From the NCBI GenBank assembly GCA_016720655.1, contig JADKKE010000016.1, forward strand, positions 4,180 through 68,179: DNA of 64,000 nucleotides, given 5' to 3'. Below the pieces are notes generated by a model. It was given only the letters and a program-made list of their open reading frames with translations. It searched no databases and was not told where the DNA came from. The stretch is from Bacteroidota bacterium (GTDB taxonomy: Bacteria > Bacteroidota > Bacteroidia > AKYH767-A > 2013-40CM-41-45). A program made the position numbers and the translations under genes. Below, piece after piece: positions 10,721 through 20,475 of this stretch (position 1 is the stretch's first letter; every line of letters starts with the position of its first letter).

Positions 10721-10794
10721 CATACTAACCACTAACCACTAACCACTAACCACTAACCACCAACCACCAACTACCAAGCACCAAGCACCAACCA
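10721..10794 (-). repeat. Heptad repeat array, GGTTAGT family
   Basis: On the plus strand about ten units of ACTAACC drifting into ACCAACC, ACCAAGC and ACCAACC, in exact 7-bp register, ending directly at the parE stop codon (10795-10797). Preceded by CATACT, the reverse complement of the AGTATG that ends other copies of this family. Confidence 0.85.
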
Positions 10795-12669
10795 CTATTC
10801 CTCCGCCATCATCTCTTCCTTCACAATATCCTTCTCCACTCGTAGTTTGGAAATAATAAACTCCTGGCGATCGGGGGTGTTTTTGCCCATGTAATAATCG
10901 AGCAGTTGATGAATGGTTTCTTCCTGACTCAGGAGAACGGGTTCGAGGCGGATTTTTTTTCCGATGAAATGAGAGAATTCATCCGGAGAAATTTCTCCCA
11001 ATCCTTTGAAACGAGTGATCTCCGGTTTTGTCCCGAGTTTTTGAATCGCACGCTGGCGTTCAGTGTCGTTATAACAATAGATTGTTTCCTTTTTATTTCT
11101 AACGCGAAACAATGGTGTTTGCAAAATATATACGTGACCATTTTTTATCAGCTCCGGAAAGAACTGGAGAAAAAATGTCATCAACAATAAACGAATGTGC
11201 ATTCCATCGACATCGGCATCTGTTGCGAAGACAATTTTATTGTAACGCAATTCTTCCAATCCATCTTCAATGTTCAATGCATTCTGGAGCAGGTTGAACT
11301 CCTCGTTTTCATAAACGACCTTTTTGGTCATGCCATAGCAATTCAATGGCTTACCTTTCAGACTGAAGACAGCCTGTGTATTTACGTCTCTTGATTTTGT
11401 AATGGAACCACTTGCTGAATCTCCTTCGGTAATGAAAATGGTAGATTCCTGTCGGTCGATATGCTTTGTATTCAAATGCACACGGCAATCGCGCAATTTT
11501 TTGTTGTGAAGGTTGGCCTTCTTCGCGCGTTCATTCGCAAGTTTCTTGATTCCGGCAATTTCTTTTCGCTCTCTTTCGCTCTGTTGAATCTTTTGTTCAA
11601 GAGCCTTTGCAGTCTCAGGATATTTATGCAAATAATTATCCAGCTCTGTTTTTACAAAATCATTGATCCAGGTACGAATTGCCAGACCTTCCGGTTCACG
11701 GAATTGGGAACCGAGTTTGGTCTTCGTTTGAGATTCGAAGACCGGCTCCTGGACACGCACAGAAATCGCGGCAAGGATAGATGTGCGAACATCAGAAGCA
11801 TCAAATTCCTTTTTATAAACCTCCCGAATGGTTTTTACAATGGCTTCGCGAAAAGCGGCCTGGTGCGTTCCTCCTTGTGTCGTATGTTGTCCGTTGACGA
11901 AGGAGTAATACTCTTCACCGTATGAAGTAGTATGTGTAAATGCAATTTCTATATCATCGCCACGCAAGTGAACAATTGGATACAAAATTTCATCGCTGAG
12001 ATTCCGTTCGAGCAAATCTTTCAGTCCGTTTTCAGAGAAAAATTCCTTGTCGTTGAATTTAATGACCAGACCTTTGTTGAGGAACACATAATTCCACAAC
12101 ATGCTCTCGACATAGTCGCGGTTGTAGCGGAAATTGCTGAAAATGCTTTCATCCGGATGAAATGAAATCAATGTTCCATTTTTTTCATCACTGGCTTTTT
12201 CTTTCTCGTCTTTTACAAGATTGCCTTTGCTAAACTCCGCAGCTTTGACCCGACCTTCACGGAAAGATTGCACTTTGAACCAACTTGATAAAGCATTTAC
12301 AGCTTTTGTTCCTACTCCATTTAAACCAATTGATTTTTTGAAAGCATCGCTATCGTATTTACCACCGGTATTAATTTTAGAAACACATTCCACAACTTTT
12401 CCCAATGGAATTCCGCGACCCAGATCCCGGATATCAACTCTTCCGTCTTTAATCTGAATATCGATAACCTTGCCGTAGCCCATCACATGTTCATCGATAC
12501 AGTTGTCGACCACCTCTTTGAGCAAAACATAGATACCATCATCTTTCGAGGAACCATCTCCCAGTTTTCCGATATACATCCCCGGGCGGGTACGAATATG
12601 TTCTTTCCAGTCCAGCGAGCGGATGCTCTCTTCAGTATACCCGTGGTCAACAGTTTTCTTTTCAGCCAT
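10795..12669 (-). CDS. parE: DNA topoisomerase IV subunit B
   Basis: 624-residue GHKL-ATPase subunit. Visible motifs: [11 protein letters not shown] (ATP-binding Asn), [21 protein letters not shown] (ATP lid), [13 protein letters not shown] (transducer), EGDSASGS and [12 protein letters not shown] of the Toprim domain, and [14 protein letters not shown] near the C-terminus. Its length fits ParE and lacks the GyrB insertion. The C-terminus is strongly acidic. It is encoded upstream of parC on the same strand, separated by 261 bases that are almost entirely heptad repeats, so co-transcription would pass through the repeats. Confidence 0.94.
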   Translation of the reverse strand: MAEKKTVDHGYTEESIRSLDWKEHIRTRPGMYIGKLGDGSSKDDGIYVLLKEVVDNCIDEHVMGYGKVIDIQIKDGRVDIRDLGRGIPLGKVVECVSKINTGGKYDSDAFKKSIGLNGVGTKAVNALSSWFKVQSFREGRVKAAEFSKGNLVKDEKEKASDEKNGTLISFHPDESIFSNFRYNRDYVESMLWNYVFLNKGLVIKFNDKEFFSENGLKDLLERNLSDEILYPIVHLRGDDIEIAFTHTTSYGEEYYSFVNGQHTTQGGTHQAAFREAIVKTIREVYKKEFDASDVRTSILAAISVRVQEPVFESQTKTKLGSQFREPEGLAIRTWINDFVKTELDNYLHKYPETAKALEQKIQQSERERKEIAGIKKLANERAKKANLHNKKLRDCRVHLNTKHIDRQESTIFITEGDSASGSITKSRDVNTQAVFSLKGKPLNCYGMTKKVVYENEEFNLLQNALNIEDGLEELRYNKIVFATDADVDGMHIRLLLMTFFLQFFPELIKNGHVYILQTPLFRVRNKKETIYCYNDTERQRAIQKLGTKPEITRFKGLGEISPDEFSHFIGKKIRLEPVLLSQEETIHQLLDYYMGKNTPDRQEFIISKLRVEKDIVKEEMMAEE

Positions 12670-12859
12670 TTTATTGTGATCTATTTAAACAATTCTCAAT
12701 AAGCTCATTCCTTAATCTTCAAAAAAAATGCAAAACCGAACATTTCCGGTCATTTTTTGGCTTGCTAAAATTAGCCTTCCCTGTAAATAACTGTCAATTT
12801 GAGGTCTTGAGTTATTCACAAAATGTTGTGTATGATTCACCGGAATACAGCACCATTCC

Positions 12860-13123
12860 TCAGGAAACGAGCTGTTCCGTCAATTTGCCTGTGACAAAAT
12901 CCTCTTCCGCATCAATTTCAACACATTTTATGCGGGAAGTCTGACCTTTCAGCAAGCGAATCCTGGACTTTGGCAGATCCAGCACTTTAGAGAGGTAAAT
13001 GACCAGATGATCATTGGCTTTTCCATCGATTGCCGGTGCTTTCAGCCTGATTTGCCAGTCCTTCCCAATTTTTTCAACTTTGTCGAATCGCTGATTGGGC
13101 TTGACTTTCAGGTAGATCTGCAT
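12860..13123 (-). CDS. DUF167 (YggU-like) family protein
   Basis: 87 residues. The family signature is present: VKPNQRFDKV, then LKAPAIDGKANDHLVIYLSKVL and SRIRLLKGQTSRIKCVEI. Members are small mixed alpha/beta proteins of unknown role, often near genes of unrelated function. It starts two bases after the stop of the upstream gene (13126), so the two are likely translated from one message. Confidence 0.9.
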   Translation of the reverse strand: MQIYLKVKPNQRFDKVEKIGKDWQIRLKAPAIDGKANDHLVIYLSKVLDLPKSRIRLLKGQTSRIKCVEIDAEEDFVTGKLTEQLVS

Positions 13124-13125
13124 TT

Positions 13126-13701
13126 TCAGGAAAAGGATTGCGCAAAGGTAATCAACTCAGGGAAAAAGAGATTGAATTCATTTTCGAAGGCCTGGTAGTG
13201 TTCCCTCAAATCGGCTACTGATTCATCCATTTTGTTCTCGAAGGAGACTCTTTTGGAGAGCCCGCTCAGTGCTCTTCCAATCCCTTCGATGCTGGCATAA
13301 TTGAGGAGCCAGTTTCGTTCGATCATGAAAGGGAGAAAATAATGTACTCCTTCAGGTAGGAATTCAGAGTATTCATTCAGGATTTTATAAGTCTGTGCTG
13401 AATATTCTACCAATGGAATTTCCGAATACCGTGAAAAATTGTGTGCCAGGAAATGATCGTAGTAAATATCCACGATTACCCCGGAATACTTGCTGTACTT
13501 GGGTCGAAGTCGGTCTTTACTGAGGCTTGTAATCGGATGATGGTCGGTATAATCATCTATTTGCCTGTGCAATTCTATTCCTTTCCTGATGCCATCCGGG
13601 TAGTCGAATTTTTTTCGTCCCTTGACAAAATCAGCAATAAAATTGCCGACCATTAAGTCTTTGTTTTCACCGGAAAGGTAGATATGTGCAAGAAAATTCA
13701 A
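13126..13701 (-). CDS. Acyl carrier protein phosphodiesterase-like protein (AcpH/DUF479)
   Basis: 191 residues, beginning MNFLAHIYLSG with GNFIADFVKG, GIELHRQIDDYTDHHP and VDIYYDHFLA. These histidine and aspartate clusters are the metal-binding signature of the AcpH/DUF479 family, an HD-like fold. E. coli AcpH removes the 4'-phosphopantetheine arm from acyl carrier protein; whether Bacteroidota members do so has not, to my knowledge, been shown. It pairs tightly with the downstream DUF167 gene and is divergent from the Kazal-domain gene at 13779. Confidence 0.85.
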   Translation of the reverse strand: MNFLAHIYLSGENKDLMVGNFIADFVKGRKKFDYPDGIRKGIELHRQIDDYTDHHPITSLSKDRLRPKYSKYSGVIVDIYYDHFLAHNFSRYSEIPLVEYSAQTYKILNEYSEFLPEGVHYFLPFMIERNWLLNYASIEGIGRALSGLSKRVSFENKMDESVADLREHYQAFENEFNLFFPELITFAQSFS

Positions 13702-13778
13702 TGGTTTACAATTGTTTCAGGCAAAAATACGTTAATCGGGTTGACCTTGGTTTATGGATTTAATATCTTTACAGATAT

Positions 13779-14282
13779 ATGAAAAGACTAGTCTTGATTA
13801 TCGGATTTTTTTCCCTCTTCCAGAGTTCTTCACTTTTCGCACAAATCCCCTGTACAGATTCTACCCGAACTGCAAATGAATATATGCCTTGTGGAAGGGA
13901 TTATCAGCCTGTGTGTGGCTGCGACAACAAAACGTACCGGAATGCGTGTGCAGCATTTAATTGGGGAGGACTTTATTCAAATAGCTGGACAGACGGTACT
14001 GTTTGTGGGAATTTTGATTTTGATTTTTTTCCTACAGCGATTGATTACTACCCTTCACATTTGAATATATTTATGAAAAGTCCGGGGTCGGCAGTTTTGT
14101 ATATTTATGATACCTACGGCCGATTGAAATATTCGGAATACTATTCTGCAACCTATCCGGCACAAATTATACAGGATGAAATCCCTGTTCAGAATTTGCT
14201 TTTAGGAATTTATATAGTTGCAGTCGTGGTCGGGGAAGAAATACAATACAAGAAGTTCGCGAAAGTCACGAACTTCAATTAA
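13779..14282 (+). CDS. Secreted Kazal-type protease-inhibitor-domain protein with T9SS-like tail
   Basis: 167 residues. A signal peptide (MKRLVLIIGFFSLFQSSSLFA) precedes a short cysteine-rich module: C-x12-C-x7-C-x-C then NKTYRNAC and a final VCGNF, the core of a bacterial Kazal domain (PVCGCDNKTYRNAC at about 47-60). The C-terminal 85 residues form a beta-rich segment (IYDTYGRLKYSEYY ... LLLGIYIVAVVVGEE ... KKFAKV) that resembles a T9SS sorting domain though it lacks the YPNP start. Kazal domains inhibit serine proteases by a canonical loop. A role in protection against host or competitor proteases is inferred only. Monocistronic; convergent with the Cas6-like gene 10 bases away. Confidence 0.82.
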   Translation: MKRLVLIIGFFSLFQSSSLFAQIPCTDSTRTANEYMPCGRDYQPVCGCDNKTYRNACAAFNWGGLYSNSWTDGTVCGNFDFDFFPTAIDYYPSHLNIFMKSPGSAVLYIYDTYGRLKYSEYYSATYPAQIIQDEIPVQNLLLGIYIVAVVVGEEIQYKKFAKVTNFN

Positions 14283-14292
14283 AGACATTCCA

Positions 14293-15081
14293 CTATTCTT
14301 CAGGAAGTGCTTCAGGAAGTGCCTCTGAAGGAATTCCAAATCCACCCACTACATCCACCATTCCATAACCCTGAGTACTGAAGTTGCCGATTCCACACTC
14401 CCATATGAACTTCTGCACCTGCGGATGAGCGTGGAGAGTAAATGGCAAGAGATAACCATACATTGTCTGGTTATTGTTGTTCTTGTAAATGCGGGCAAAC
14501 TTTTTGTGCGTTTCTGAAATTTTCTGGATGTAACCCGGATCCGGAACAATTTCAAATTCAGCAAAACTGGTAATCTGTTCTTCTGTAAAGCCTGCTTTTT
14601 CCATACGGTCAAGAACCGCATCGTAAAAGAGGTCAGAGAACTCATGACTTCTCGGATCGAGAGGTTCAGGCAGAACTCCTGTTTCATCGGTAAGAAACGG
14701 TGGTTGAGGGATCATCGGTGAAATACAAACATATTTCATCTGTGGCTTGAATTCCGGATCAGGAATGATGTCAAAAGATTTCGGGACAAGCGTAAGTTTT
14801 GCAAAACTCACCAACCTGCGATCGAAAATTTTCTTGACCCAATCTTCTGTAAATTCATTGTGCGGTGCAGACACCACCAATGAAACTTTTGAAGAAAGAA
14901 ACCGGATTTGCCCACTTTGAACTTTAGAAGTTCCCTTTAAGGAAGAGAAATTGTAAAAGTCAGAAGTAATCGGAAGTTCACGGATGATCTCATCCATGAA
15001 TGCAGAAATGATTTTCTGATGGTGAAGGGGTACGGTGCCACTGCTTCCGTGTACCTTCAGGAACGAAATTTTAATTCTCAT
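14293..15081 (-). CDS. cas6: Cas6-like CRISPR endoribonuclease family protein, orphan
   Basis: 262 residues in the RAMP/ferredoxin-like Cas6 family. The N-terminal half has the arrangement VPLHHQKIISAFM, FYNFSSLKG and RFLSSKVSLVVSAP expected of the first Cas6 domain; the C-terminal half ends with the glycine-rich loop GIGNFSTQGYGMVDVV, preceded by KFIWECGIG. Cas6 cuts CRISPR precursor RNA. The usual catalytic histidine in the loop after the first helix (LHxxGF) is absent; H20-H21 at the start of that helix are the nearest histidines. No other cas gene and no CRISPR array is in the window. The C-terminus carries a short repeat (EALPEALPEE). A non-CRISPR RNA-binding role is possible. Confidence 0.75.
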   Translation of the reverse strand: MRIKISFLKVHGSSGTVPLHHQKIISAFMDEIIRELPITSDFYNFSSLKGTSKVQSGQIRFLSSKVSLVVSAPHNEFTEDWVKKIFDRRLVSFAKLTLVPKSFDIIPDPEFKPQMKYVCISPMIPQPPFLTDETGVLPEPLDPRSHEFSDLFYDAVLDRMEKAGFTEEQITSFAEFEIVPDPGYIQKISETHKKFARIYKNNNNQTMYGYLLPFTLHAHPQVQKFIWECGIGNFSTQGYGMVDVVGGFGIPSEALPEALPEE

Positions 15082-15239
15082 ATCAATAATTAATGAAAAG
15101 GTGTTTCCCTCAAAAATGGTAGCTAATATCTAGCCCATCACAAAAATAGAATTTTCATACGAGATATGAAATATTTTATCGGATTATCTTACAAAGCTTT
15201 ATCAATCGGTGTTTTCAGAACTTTCTACCCTGGCTTTTC

Positions 15240-15839
15240 TCAATGAAAAAGATGGATCACAGTTTTTAGAATGATCCGGAGATAATGCAGCCAGGATGGG
15301 TTCTCAATGAAGACCCGGTTCAGTTTAATTTTTTCCGGCATAATCACCGAAACGTAGTACTTCTCGGGATCGTTTTCTTTGCTAAGGAGCTCGTTTTCAT
15401 TGGAAAAGGTGATTGAAGCAATATCGGTAATGCCCGGTTTCACCTTTAATACTGCCATCTGTTCGCTGGAATACATCTCTACGTACTTCCTCACTTCCGG
15501 CCTCGGACCCACCAGACTCATATCTCCAATGAGTACATTCCAGAGCTGTGGCAGTTCATCCAGCTTATATTTTCGCAAAAACACTCCCGCCCGGGTGACT
15601 CTGGGATCCTTTGCTCCTACGGTGATCAGCCCTCCCCGCTCGGAGTTAATGCTCATCGTTCTGAATTTATAGAGATAGAAATCTCTATTTCCTTTTCCGA
15701 CTCTTATTTGCCGAAAAATAAAGGAACCTTTTGAGTCAAGGGAAATCCAAATACTAAGAATAAGCAGGAATGGCAGCAGGATCAATAATCCCAAAAAGGA
15801 AACCCAAAGATCAGTGATCCTGATAAGCAGTTTATTCAT
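15240..15839 (-). CDS. Initiating sugar transferase (polyprenyl-phosphate phosphoglycosyltransferase)
   Basis: 199 residues, the small monotopic PglC/WcaJ-C type. One N-terminal membrane segment (about residues 10-33, [21 protein letters not shown]) leads into [22 protein letters not shown], then [26 protein letters not shown]. The enzyme transfers a sugar phosphate to undecaprenyl phosphate at the inner membrane, the first step of repeat-unit or O-chain synthesis. It is the last gene of the polysaccharide locus, 18 bases after the upstream hydrolase gene. Confidence 0.9.
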   Translation of the reverse strand: MNKLLIRITDLWVSFLGLLILLPFLLILSIWISLDSKGSFIFRQIRVGKGNRDFYLYKFRTMSINSERGGLITVGAKDPRVTRAGVFLRKYKLDELPQLWNVLIGDMSLVGPRPEVRKYVEMYSSEQMAVLKVKPGITDIASITFSNENELLSKENDPEKYYVSVIMPEKIKLNRVFIENPSWLHYLRIILKTVIHLFH

Positions 15840-15857
15840 TCCCGTTCGAAAGATTCA

Positions 15858-17189
15858 TCATTTAATCTTACCCAGCTGAATCCAGGAAGCAAGATCATCA
15901 ATCACAGTGGATGCAACATTGCCAACTTTGGAATACTCTGCCGGAGAACTTTTTTCATCGCCTTCGACAAAGAAATGATTCATCTTAGGATATGTCTTGA
16001 ATAGCACATTCGATTTTGACTTTAGCCCGGTTTTCCAACCATTGAGGTCTGCGTCTGTCACCTGGTAATCTCTTCCACCCTGAAGGAAAAACATCGGAGT
16101 TTTTTGTTTCAGAGCAGTTTTAACCGGATTGTAATTTTTTAAATCAAGCCAATAGGTATACGGAAGACGCAGAATCATGCCCGAGTCGTTTGCATTTGCC
16201 GGAGTCAGAGTCTTCACTTTGTTTGATTCATTGCGGATGGAATCCAGAGTATGATTGTTCTTTTCAGAAAGTCCATCCAAAGCGAGAATGTATTGTGCCT
16301 GTTCGTAGAACAAATCTTCAAGCGGACGACTATTGGCCGCAAGGTAAATCAAGCCTTTGATGCCGGAAACCTGACTATTGATGCGAGGTAAGAGCATTCC
16401 ACCCAGACTATGACCAAGTAAATAAATGTGAGTTGTATCAATCCGGATTTCACTTTTTACGGTAGCAATTGCCGCTATAGCATCCTCTATCGTTTCCTCT
16501 TTCACGGTTAATGTTTTCATCAGGCTGGTAATTTTCGGTCCCGCCACACGTGTACGTTTATCGTAACGTAACACAGCGATTCCCTGCGCAGCAAGCCCGC
16601 TGGCGATGTCCCTGAAAATTTTTGTCGGGCCCACAGATTCATCCTTATCATTCGGACCGGAACCATGAATCAGAATCAAAACAGGATATTTTCCTGTTCC
16701 CTTGGGGAGAGTAAGAATTCCAGGTAATTTGTAATCTCCATTCATCACGAAAACATTTTTCTCTTCGTACAATTCAGGCTTGTCGTAGGGAGGAATTTCG
16801 TAATGCATTTTTTTATCTACGGGAAGAAAAAACAGACCTTTAATTTTTTCATTTGATCCGTAAACCAGTTTGAAGTCAATCTTCTTTTTTTCAAAAACGC
16901 AATGTTGAATCACCACATCATAGGTAGTTTGGTGATCCGTAGAAATACTGTCAACGCTTTGAACCGGGCCAATTGACCCTACCATTCGCATCCATACTGT
17001 TGCCAATTTAGTAGAATCCAATCGTCTGGAAACGCTGGTATCAAATTGTTCGCATACTTTGCCGAATTCTTTTGCTTTAAGTAAATCAAGAATAGCTTTT
17101 GAACGAGGAATATAATCCTTTGCAGGGCCCTGAGCATTCAGTACTACAGACAAAGAAATACAGGTAAGTAATAAAATAACTCTTTTCAT
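15858..17189 (-). CDS. Secreted alpha/beta hydrolase with N-terminal DUF3887-like domain
   Basis: 443 residues with a signal peptide (MKRVILLLTCISLSVVLNAQ). Residues about 25-130 form a small NTF2-like domain (AILDLLKAKEFGKVCEQFD) seen fused to hydrolases in Bacteroidota. The hydrolase has the oxyanion HGSGPNDKD, the nucleophile elbow GHSLGG, the acid in GGRDYQVTDAD and the histidine in KMNHFF. Substrate unknown; it could be a peptidase or an esterase acting in the periplasm. It sits inside the polysaccharide locus, 9 bases after the aminotransferase gene, so deacylation of a glycan is one option but not shown. Confidence 0.83.
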   Translation of the reverse strand: MKRVILLLTCISLSVVLNAQGPAKDYIPRSKAILDLLKAKEFGKVCEQFDTSVSRRLDSTKLATVWMRMVGSIGPVQSVDSISTDHQTTYDVVIQHCVFEKKKIDFKLVYGSNEKIKGLFFLPVDKKMHYEIPPYDKPELYEEKNVFVMNGDYKLPGILTLPKGTGKYPVLILIHGSGPNDKDESVGPTKIFRDIASGLAAQGIAVLRYDKRTRVAGPKITSLMKTLTVKEETIEDAIAAIATVKSEIRIDTTHIYLLGHSLGGMLLPRINSQVSGIKGLIYLAANSRPLEDLFYEQAQYILALDGLSEKNNHTLDSIRNESNKVKTLTPANANDSGMILRLPYTYWLDLKNYNPVKTALKQKTPMFFLQGGRDYQVTDADLNGWKTGLKSKSNVLFKTYPKMNHFFVEGDEKSSPAEYSKVGNVASTVIDDLASWIQLGKIK

Positions 17190-17198
17190 TTTTTTGAT

Positions 17199-18407
17199 TT
17201 AAAGTTCTGATTCAACTGCATTCACAAGTGCACGTATGACAGTATTCACCTGATCATCCGTGAGGTCATAAAACAAGGGTAATGAAATTTCGTTTTCGTA
17301 CAATGACAAAGTTACAGGATAATCGGAGATTCGGTAACCAAGGCCTTTATAAAAAGACATCATGGGAACGGGAATAAAATGAACGTTTACCGAAACATCC
17401 TGATCAAAAATCTTTTGCATAATCCGATCACGCTGTTCCTCCTGAATTCCTTTAATTCTGAGTGCAAATAAATGGTAGGATGATTCAGTATCCGCGGAGC
17501 TGAGCAAAGGCAGAATAGCCCAGGATTTTTCTTTGAGTGCAAAAGCATACAAGGCACAGATCTGTTTACGGCGGACGAGCGTATCGGTATCGTAGCGTTC
17601 CAATTCCACGAGGCCGATTGCGGCTAGAATATCTGTCATATTCATTTTGTAGCCTGCTTCAACAATATCATAGCGCCAATTTCCCTTTTGCATTTTCGCG
17701 AGAGCATCTTTGTTTTGTCCATGCAAAGATTTCACACAGAGGGCCTGATAAATTGCAAGATTGTCAAAAGGTGGAGGAAGATTCAGAGCAACGGCACCTC
17801 CTTCGGCAGTGGTGAGATTCTTCACAGCGTGGAAAGAGAATACAGAAATATCCGTAAGCGATCCCGCCTTTTGACCATTCACCACAGCTCCGATAGAATG
17901 AGCAGAATCGGAAAGGACAAGTATACGTCCCAAGCTTTGTTGTTCAGGAGTCGAAGGATTAAACAGTTTGAGAATAGAATTTTCCTTTACCAATCGGTTG
18001 ATCCTTGCATAATCGCATGGCCATCCTCCGAAATCAACCGGCATGATCACTTTGGTACGCGGACCAATTGCTTTTCTGATTTCTTCGGGATCAATATTGA
18101 AATCCTGGCCTACATCAACGAATACTGGCTTCGCTCCGCAATGCATCACAACATTCGCTGTTGCAGAGTATGTATAAGCAGGAAGAATGACTTCATCGCC
18201 TTCTTTTACTCCGTACCAGCGCAGCATCAGTTCTAATCCTGCCGTTGCAGAATTGAGACACAAAACAGCAGGAACCTGAAAATAGGCAGCGAGTCTTTTT
18301 TCAAACAACTTGGTCCTTGGACCCGTTGTGATCCACCCGGACCGCAAGGTGGCCACCACTTCATCTATGATCTTTTGATCTATGCGGGGCGGTGAAAATG
18401 GGATCAT
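17199..18407 (-). CDS. DegT/DnrJ/EryC1/StrS sugar aminotransferase
   Basis: 402-residue PLP-dependent enzyme. Start IPFSPPRID with GWITTGPRTKLFE, then LNSATAGLELML, DEVILPAYTYSATANVVMHCGAKPV (read as separate short motifs), DSAHSIGA and the PLP-lysine in FSFHAVKNLTTAEGG. The C-terminus has the VHFIPVPM and ISLPLFYDLTDDQV segments typical of the family. Such enzymes aminate 3- or 4-keto sugar nucleotides. No matching sugar-nucleotide dehydratase is in the window, so its substrate must be made elsewhere. Starts 22 bases after the sulfatase-family gene. Confidence 0.92.
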   Translation of the reverse strand: MIPFSPPRIDQKIIDEVVATLRSGWITTGPRTKLFEKRLAAYFQVPAVLCLNSATAGLELMLRWYGVKEGDEVILPAYTYSATANVVMHCGAKPVFVDVGQDFNIDPEEIRKAIGPRTKVIMPVDFGGWPCDYARINRLVKENSILKLFNPSTPEQQSLGRILVLSDSAHSIGAVVNGQKAGSLTDISVFSFHAVKNLTTAEGGAVALNLPPPFDNLAIYQALCVKSLHGQNKDALAKMQKGNWRYDIVEAGYKMNMTDILAAIGLVELERYDTDTLVRRKQICALYAFALKEKSWAILPLLSSADTESSYHLFALRIKGIQEEQRDRIMQKIFDQDVSVNVHFIPVPMMSFYKGLGYRISDYPVTLSLYENEISLPLFYDLTDDQVNTVIRALVNAVESEL

Positions 18408-18429
18408 GCCTTTTTTAAGAATTGCAAAT

Positions 18430-20475
18430 TTACTTTTTCTTTTCAGATTCTGATTCCTTGCGAATGTAATGGTAAAATGATGAAAAATACGAACGTGCTT
18501 TCTTCATCAGCAATGTCTGCCTGAAACCGGGCCTTTGCAGCTTTGAGAACTGATAGGGCGTGCTCCAGGAATAGTACTGAGGTTTGCTGTCAAAACGAAC
18601 GGCTCCATAATCATCAATCGCGATGTAAGACATAAGATCAACAGCAAAAAATGCTGAACGATTATTGGTTTTTTGTAAAAGATTTGTTCCCCCATTGAAA
18701 TATCTTGTATTCGACAATGCAAGATTAAAAAGTGTGGGAAAAATATCCTTGTGAGAACCCCATCGTGATGTATCCACGCGGGAATTGTGGAGATAGTCTT
18801 TCGGGACATACATCAGCATTGGAACACTCAATTTATAATAGGCCATACTTTCCCTGAAATCAAAAAGCATCAGATTATTATGATCGCCGGTTGCTACTAC
18901 TATTGTGTTTTTCCCAAATGGTGATGCTTTCAGCTGATCTAAAAATTTACCTAAACAATCATTCGAATATTGCAAATTGGTGAGATTCTTCCTTGCCATT
19001 GTTTCATCTACTTTCAGAATTTTTTTAATGGAATCCGAAAGGACAACCGGATAGGGCTTGTAGGATTCAGGCAAATGAAAAGGAGTGTGATTTGTCGTGG
19101 TGAGCGAAAATATCATTTGTGGTTTTCCGGCGGCTTGTTTGAGCTTATTAAAAACATGCTCGAAAAGAAATTCATCGTAAACACCCCATTCACATTCCTG
19201 TGTCGAGGGAATGGCCGTTTTAATATTCGCATCCCCTTCCACTACATCGAATCCCTGATAGGGAATGAATGTGTTGATATTTCTCCAGTTTAATTTTCCC
19301 CCTGTGATAAATGTCGTTGAATATCCATTTTCCTTAAAAGGAATAGCAACTGAAGAAGGATACTGAATCGTGCAATATTTGGATTGAGCAAGAGAAGTAA
19401 TCGGGGAATTCACCATGATTCCTTCCAGACTATTAATTGTACCATTCTGACAGGGAAGGAATTTCCGGAACAGAATATCATTGTGAAAATGTGGTTCCAA
19501 GGCTCCGAGGACATTCAACTGAGGAGAATGAAGAAAGAGATTGTTATTGCTCATACTTTCCATCAGGAAAAAGATCACATTCGGAGGATTTTCTTTCGCA
19601 AATGTGTTCGAATCTGTAACACTAAAAAAACTTTCCTCAAAACCTGAGTCATCAGTAATTTCAGCGCCAAAATAATCGGTGACAGATTTCACAGGATCGG
19701 TATACCGGATCGCTTTAATTTCAGAATCAAATTCCTTCAATTTATTTTGAATGCTTGCGACACTCAATGCTTCCTTCAAAGCGAAGACTCCGTTCACCGG
19801 GATCAGGTTTACCTTAGCATTATCCGAAATATTCGCATCGTCAATCTGAACGGGAAATGTACCAAAAGATGCCCGCATGGCTGAGAAGAAAAGTCCCAAA
19901 GAAAAAATGCAAATGACCAGAGCAAGCGGCAAGGAATAATTTGCTGTCTTTTTCGGTAAATGAAATAGTTTTTTAAAAATAAATCGGAACAAAAGTACAG
20001 TCCCCAACAATCCAAGGAGAACACGAACCAAAGGATAGTCACTCCAAACAGATTGCATTACAGCACCTGTGTCATCCTGAAAAAAACCGAAAATCAGAAT
20101 ATTGATGTGGGCCTGGAAGTATTCATAATAATAATAATCGATAACAAGGATGAAAACGAAGAGTGAAAAGAGGATTCCGATAAACACAGAGGCGAATCTG
20201 TAAATTTTTGGAAAATAATTTTCCTTCCTTATAAAAATTCCGGCGAGAGCAAGTGTTAGAGGCAAAACCAGTCCGTATGCAATGACTACAGAATCGAAGC
20301 GAAGTCCGGTAAGAAATGCCCTGGAGAACATTCCACTTGGGATAATTCCATCCTGTTCATTTATTATGTGATGGTAATACAGCCAACGGTAAATAAAAAA
20401 CAAAACAAAGCCGATTCCGAATGTCAGAAAGATCCTGAAAATAAAATCCAGAAATAGATTAATCCTGCGAATCAT
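18430..20475 (-). CDS. LTA synthase-like membrane sulfatase-fold protein (phosphoglycerol/phosphoethanolamine transferase type)
   Basis: 681 residues. Five hydrophobic segments in the first 230 residues are followed by a sulfatase-fold domain: NVIFFLMESMS (metal site), NGTINSLEG (probable nucleophilic threonine), TTTNHTPFHLPE and VVATGDHNNL. This layout is that of LtaS, MdoB and related enzymes that move a phosphate-linked group from a lipid to a glycan on the outer face of the inner membrane. The start codon overlaps the stop of the O-antigen ligase gene by four bases, so translational coupling is likely. A role in decorating the surface glycan with phosphoglycerol or phosphoethanolamine is inferred from this context. 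Confidence 0.87.
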   Translation of the reverse strand: MIRRINLFLDFIFRIFLTFGIGFVLFFIYRWLYYHHIINEQDGIIPSGMFSRAFLTGLRFDSVVIAYGLVLPLTLALAGIFIRKENYFPKIYRFASVFIGILFSLFVFILVIDYYYYEYFQAHINILIFGFFQDDTGAVMQSVWSDYPLVRVLLGLLGTVLLFRFIFKKLFHLPKKTANYSLPLALVICIFSLGLFFSAMRASFGTFPVQIDDANISDNAKVNLIPVNGVFALKEALSVASIQNKLKEFDSEIKAIRYTDPVKSVTDYFGAEITDDSGFEESFFSVTDSNTFAKENPPNVIFFLMESMSNNNLFLHSPQLNVLGALEPHFHNDILFRKFLPCQNGTINSLEGIMVNSPITSLAQSKYCTIQYPSSVAIPFKENGYSTTFITGGKLNWRNINTFIPYQGFDVVEGDANIKTAIPSTQECEWGVYDEFLFEHVFNKLKQAAGKPQMIFSLTTTNHTPFHLPESYKPYPVVLSDSIKKILKVDETMARKNLTNLQYSNDCLGKFLDQLKASPFGKNTIVVATGDHNNLMLFDFRESMAYYKLSVPMLMYVPKDYLHNSRVDTSRWGSHKDIFPTLFNLALSNTRYFNGGTNLLQKTNNRSAFFAVDLMSYIAIDDYGAVRFDSKPQYYSWSTPYQFSKLQRPGFRQTLLMKKARSYFSSFYHYIRKESESEKKK

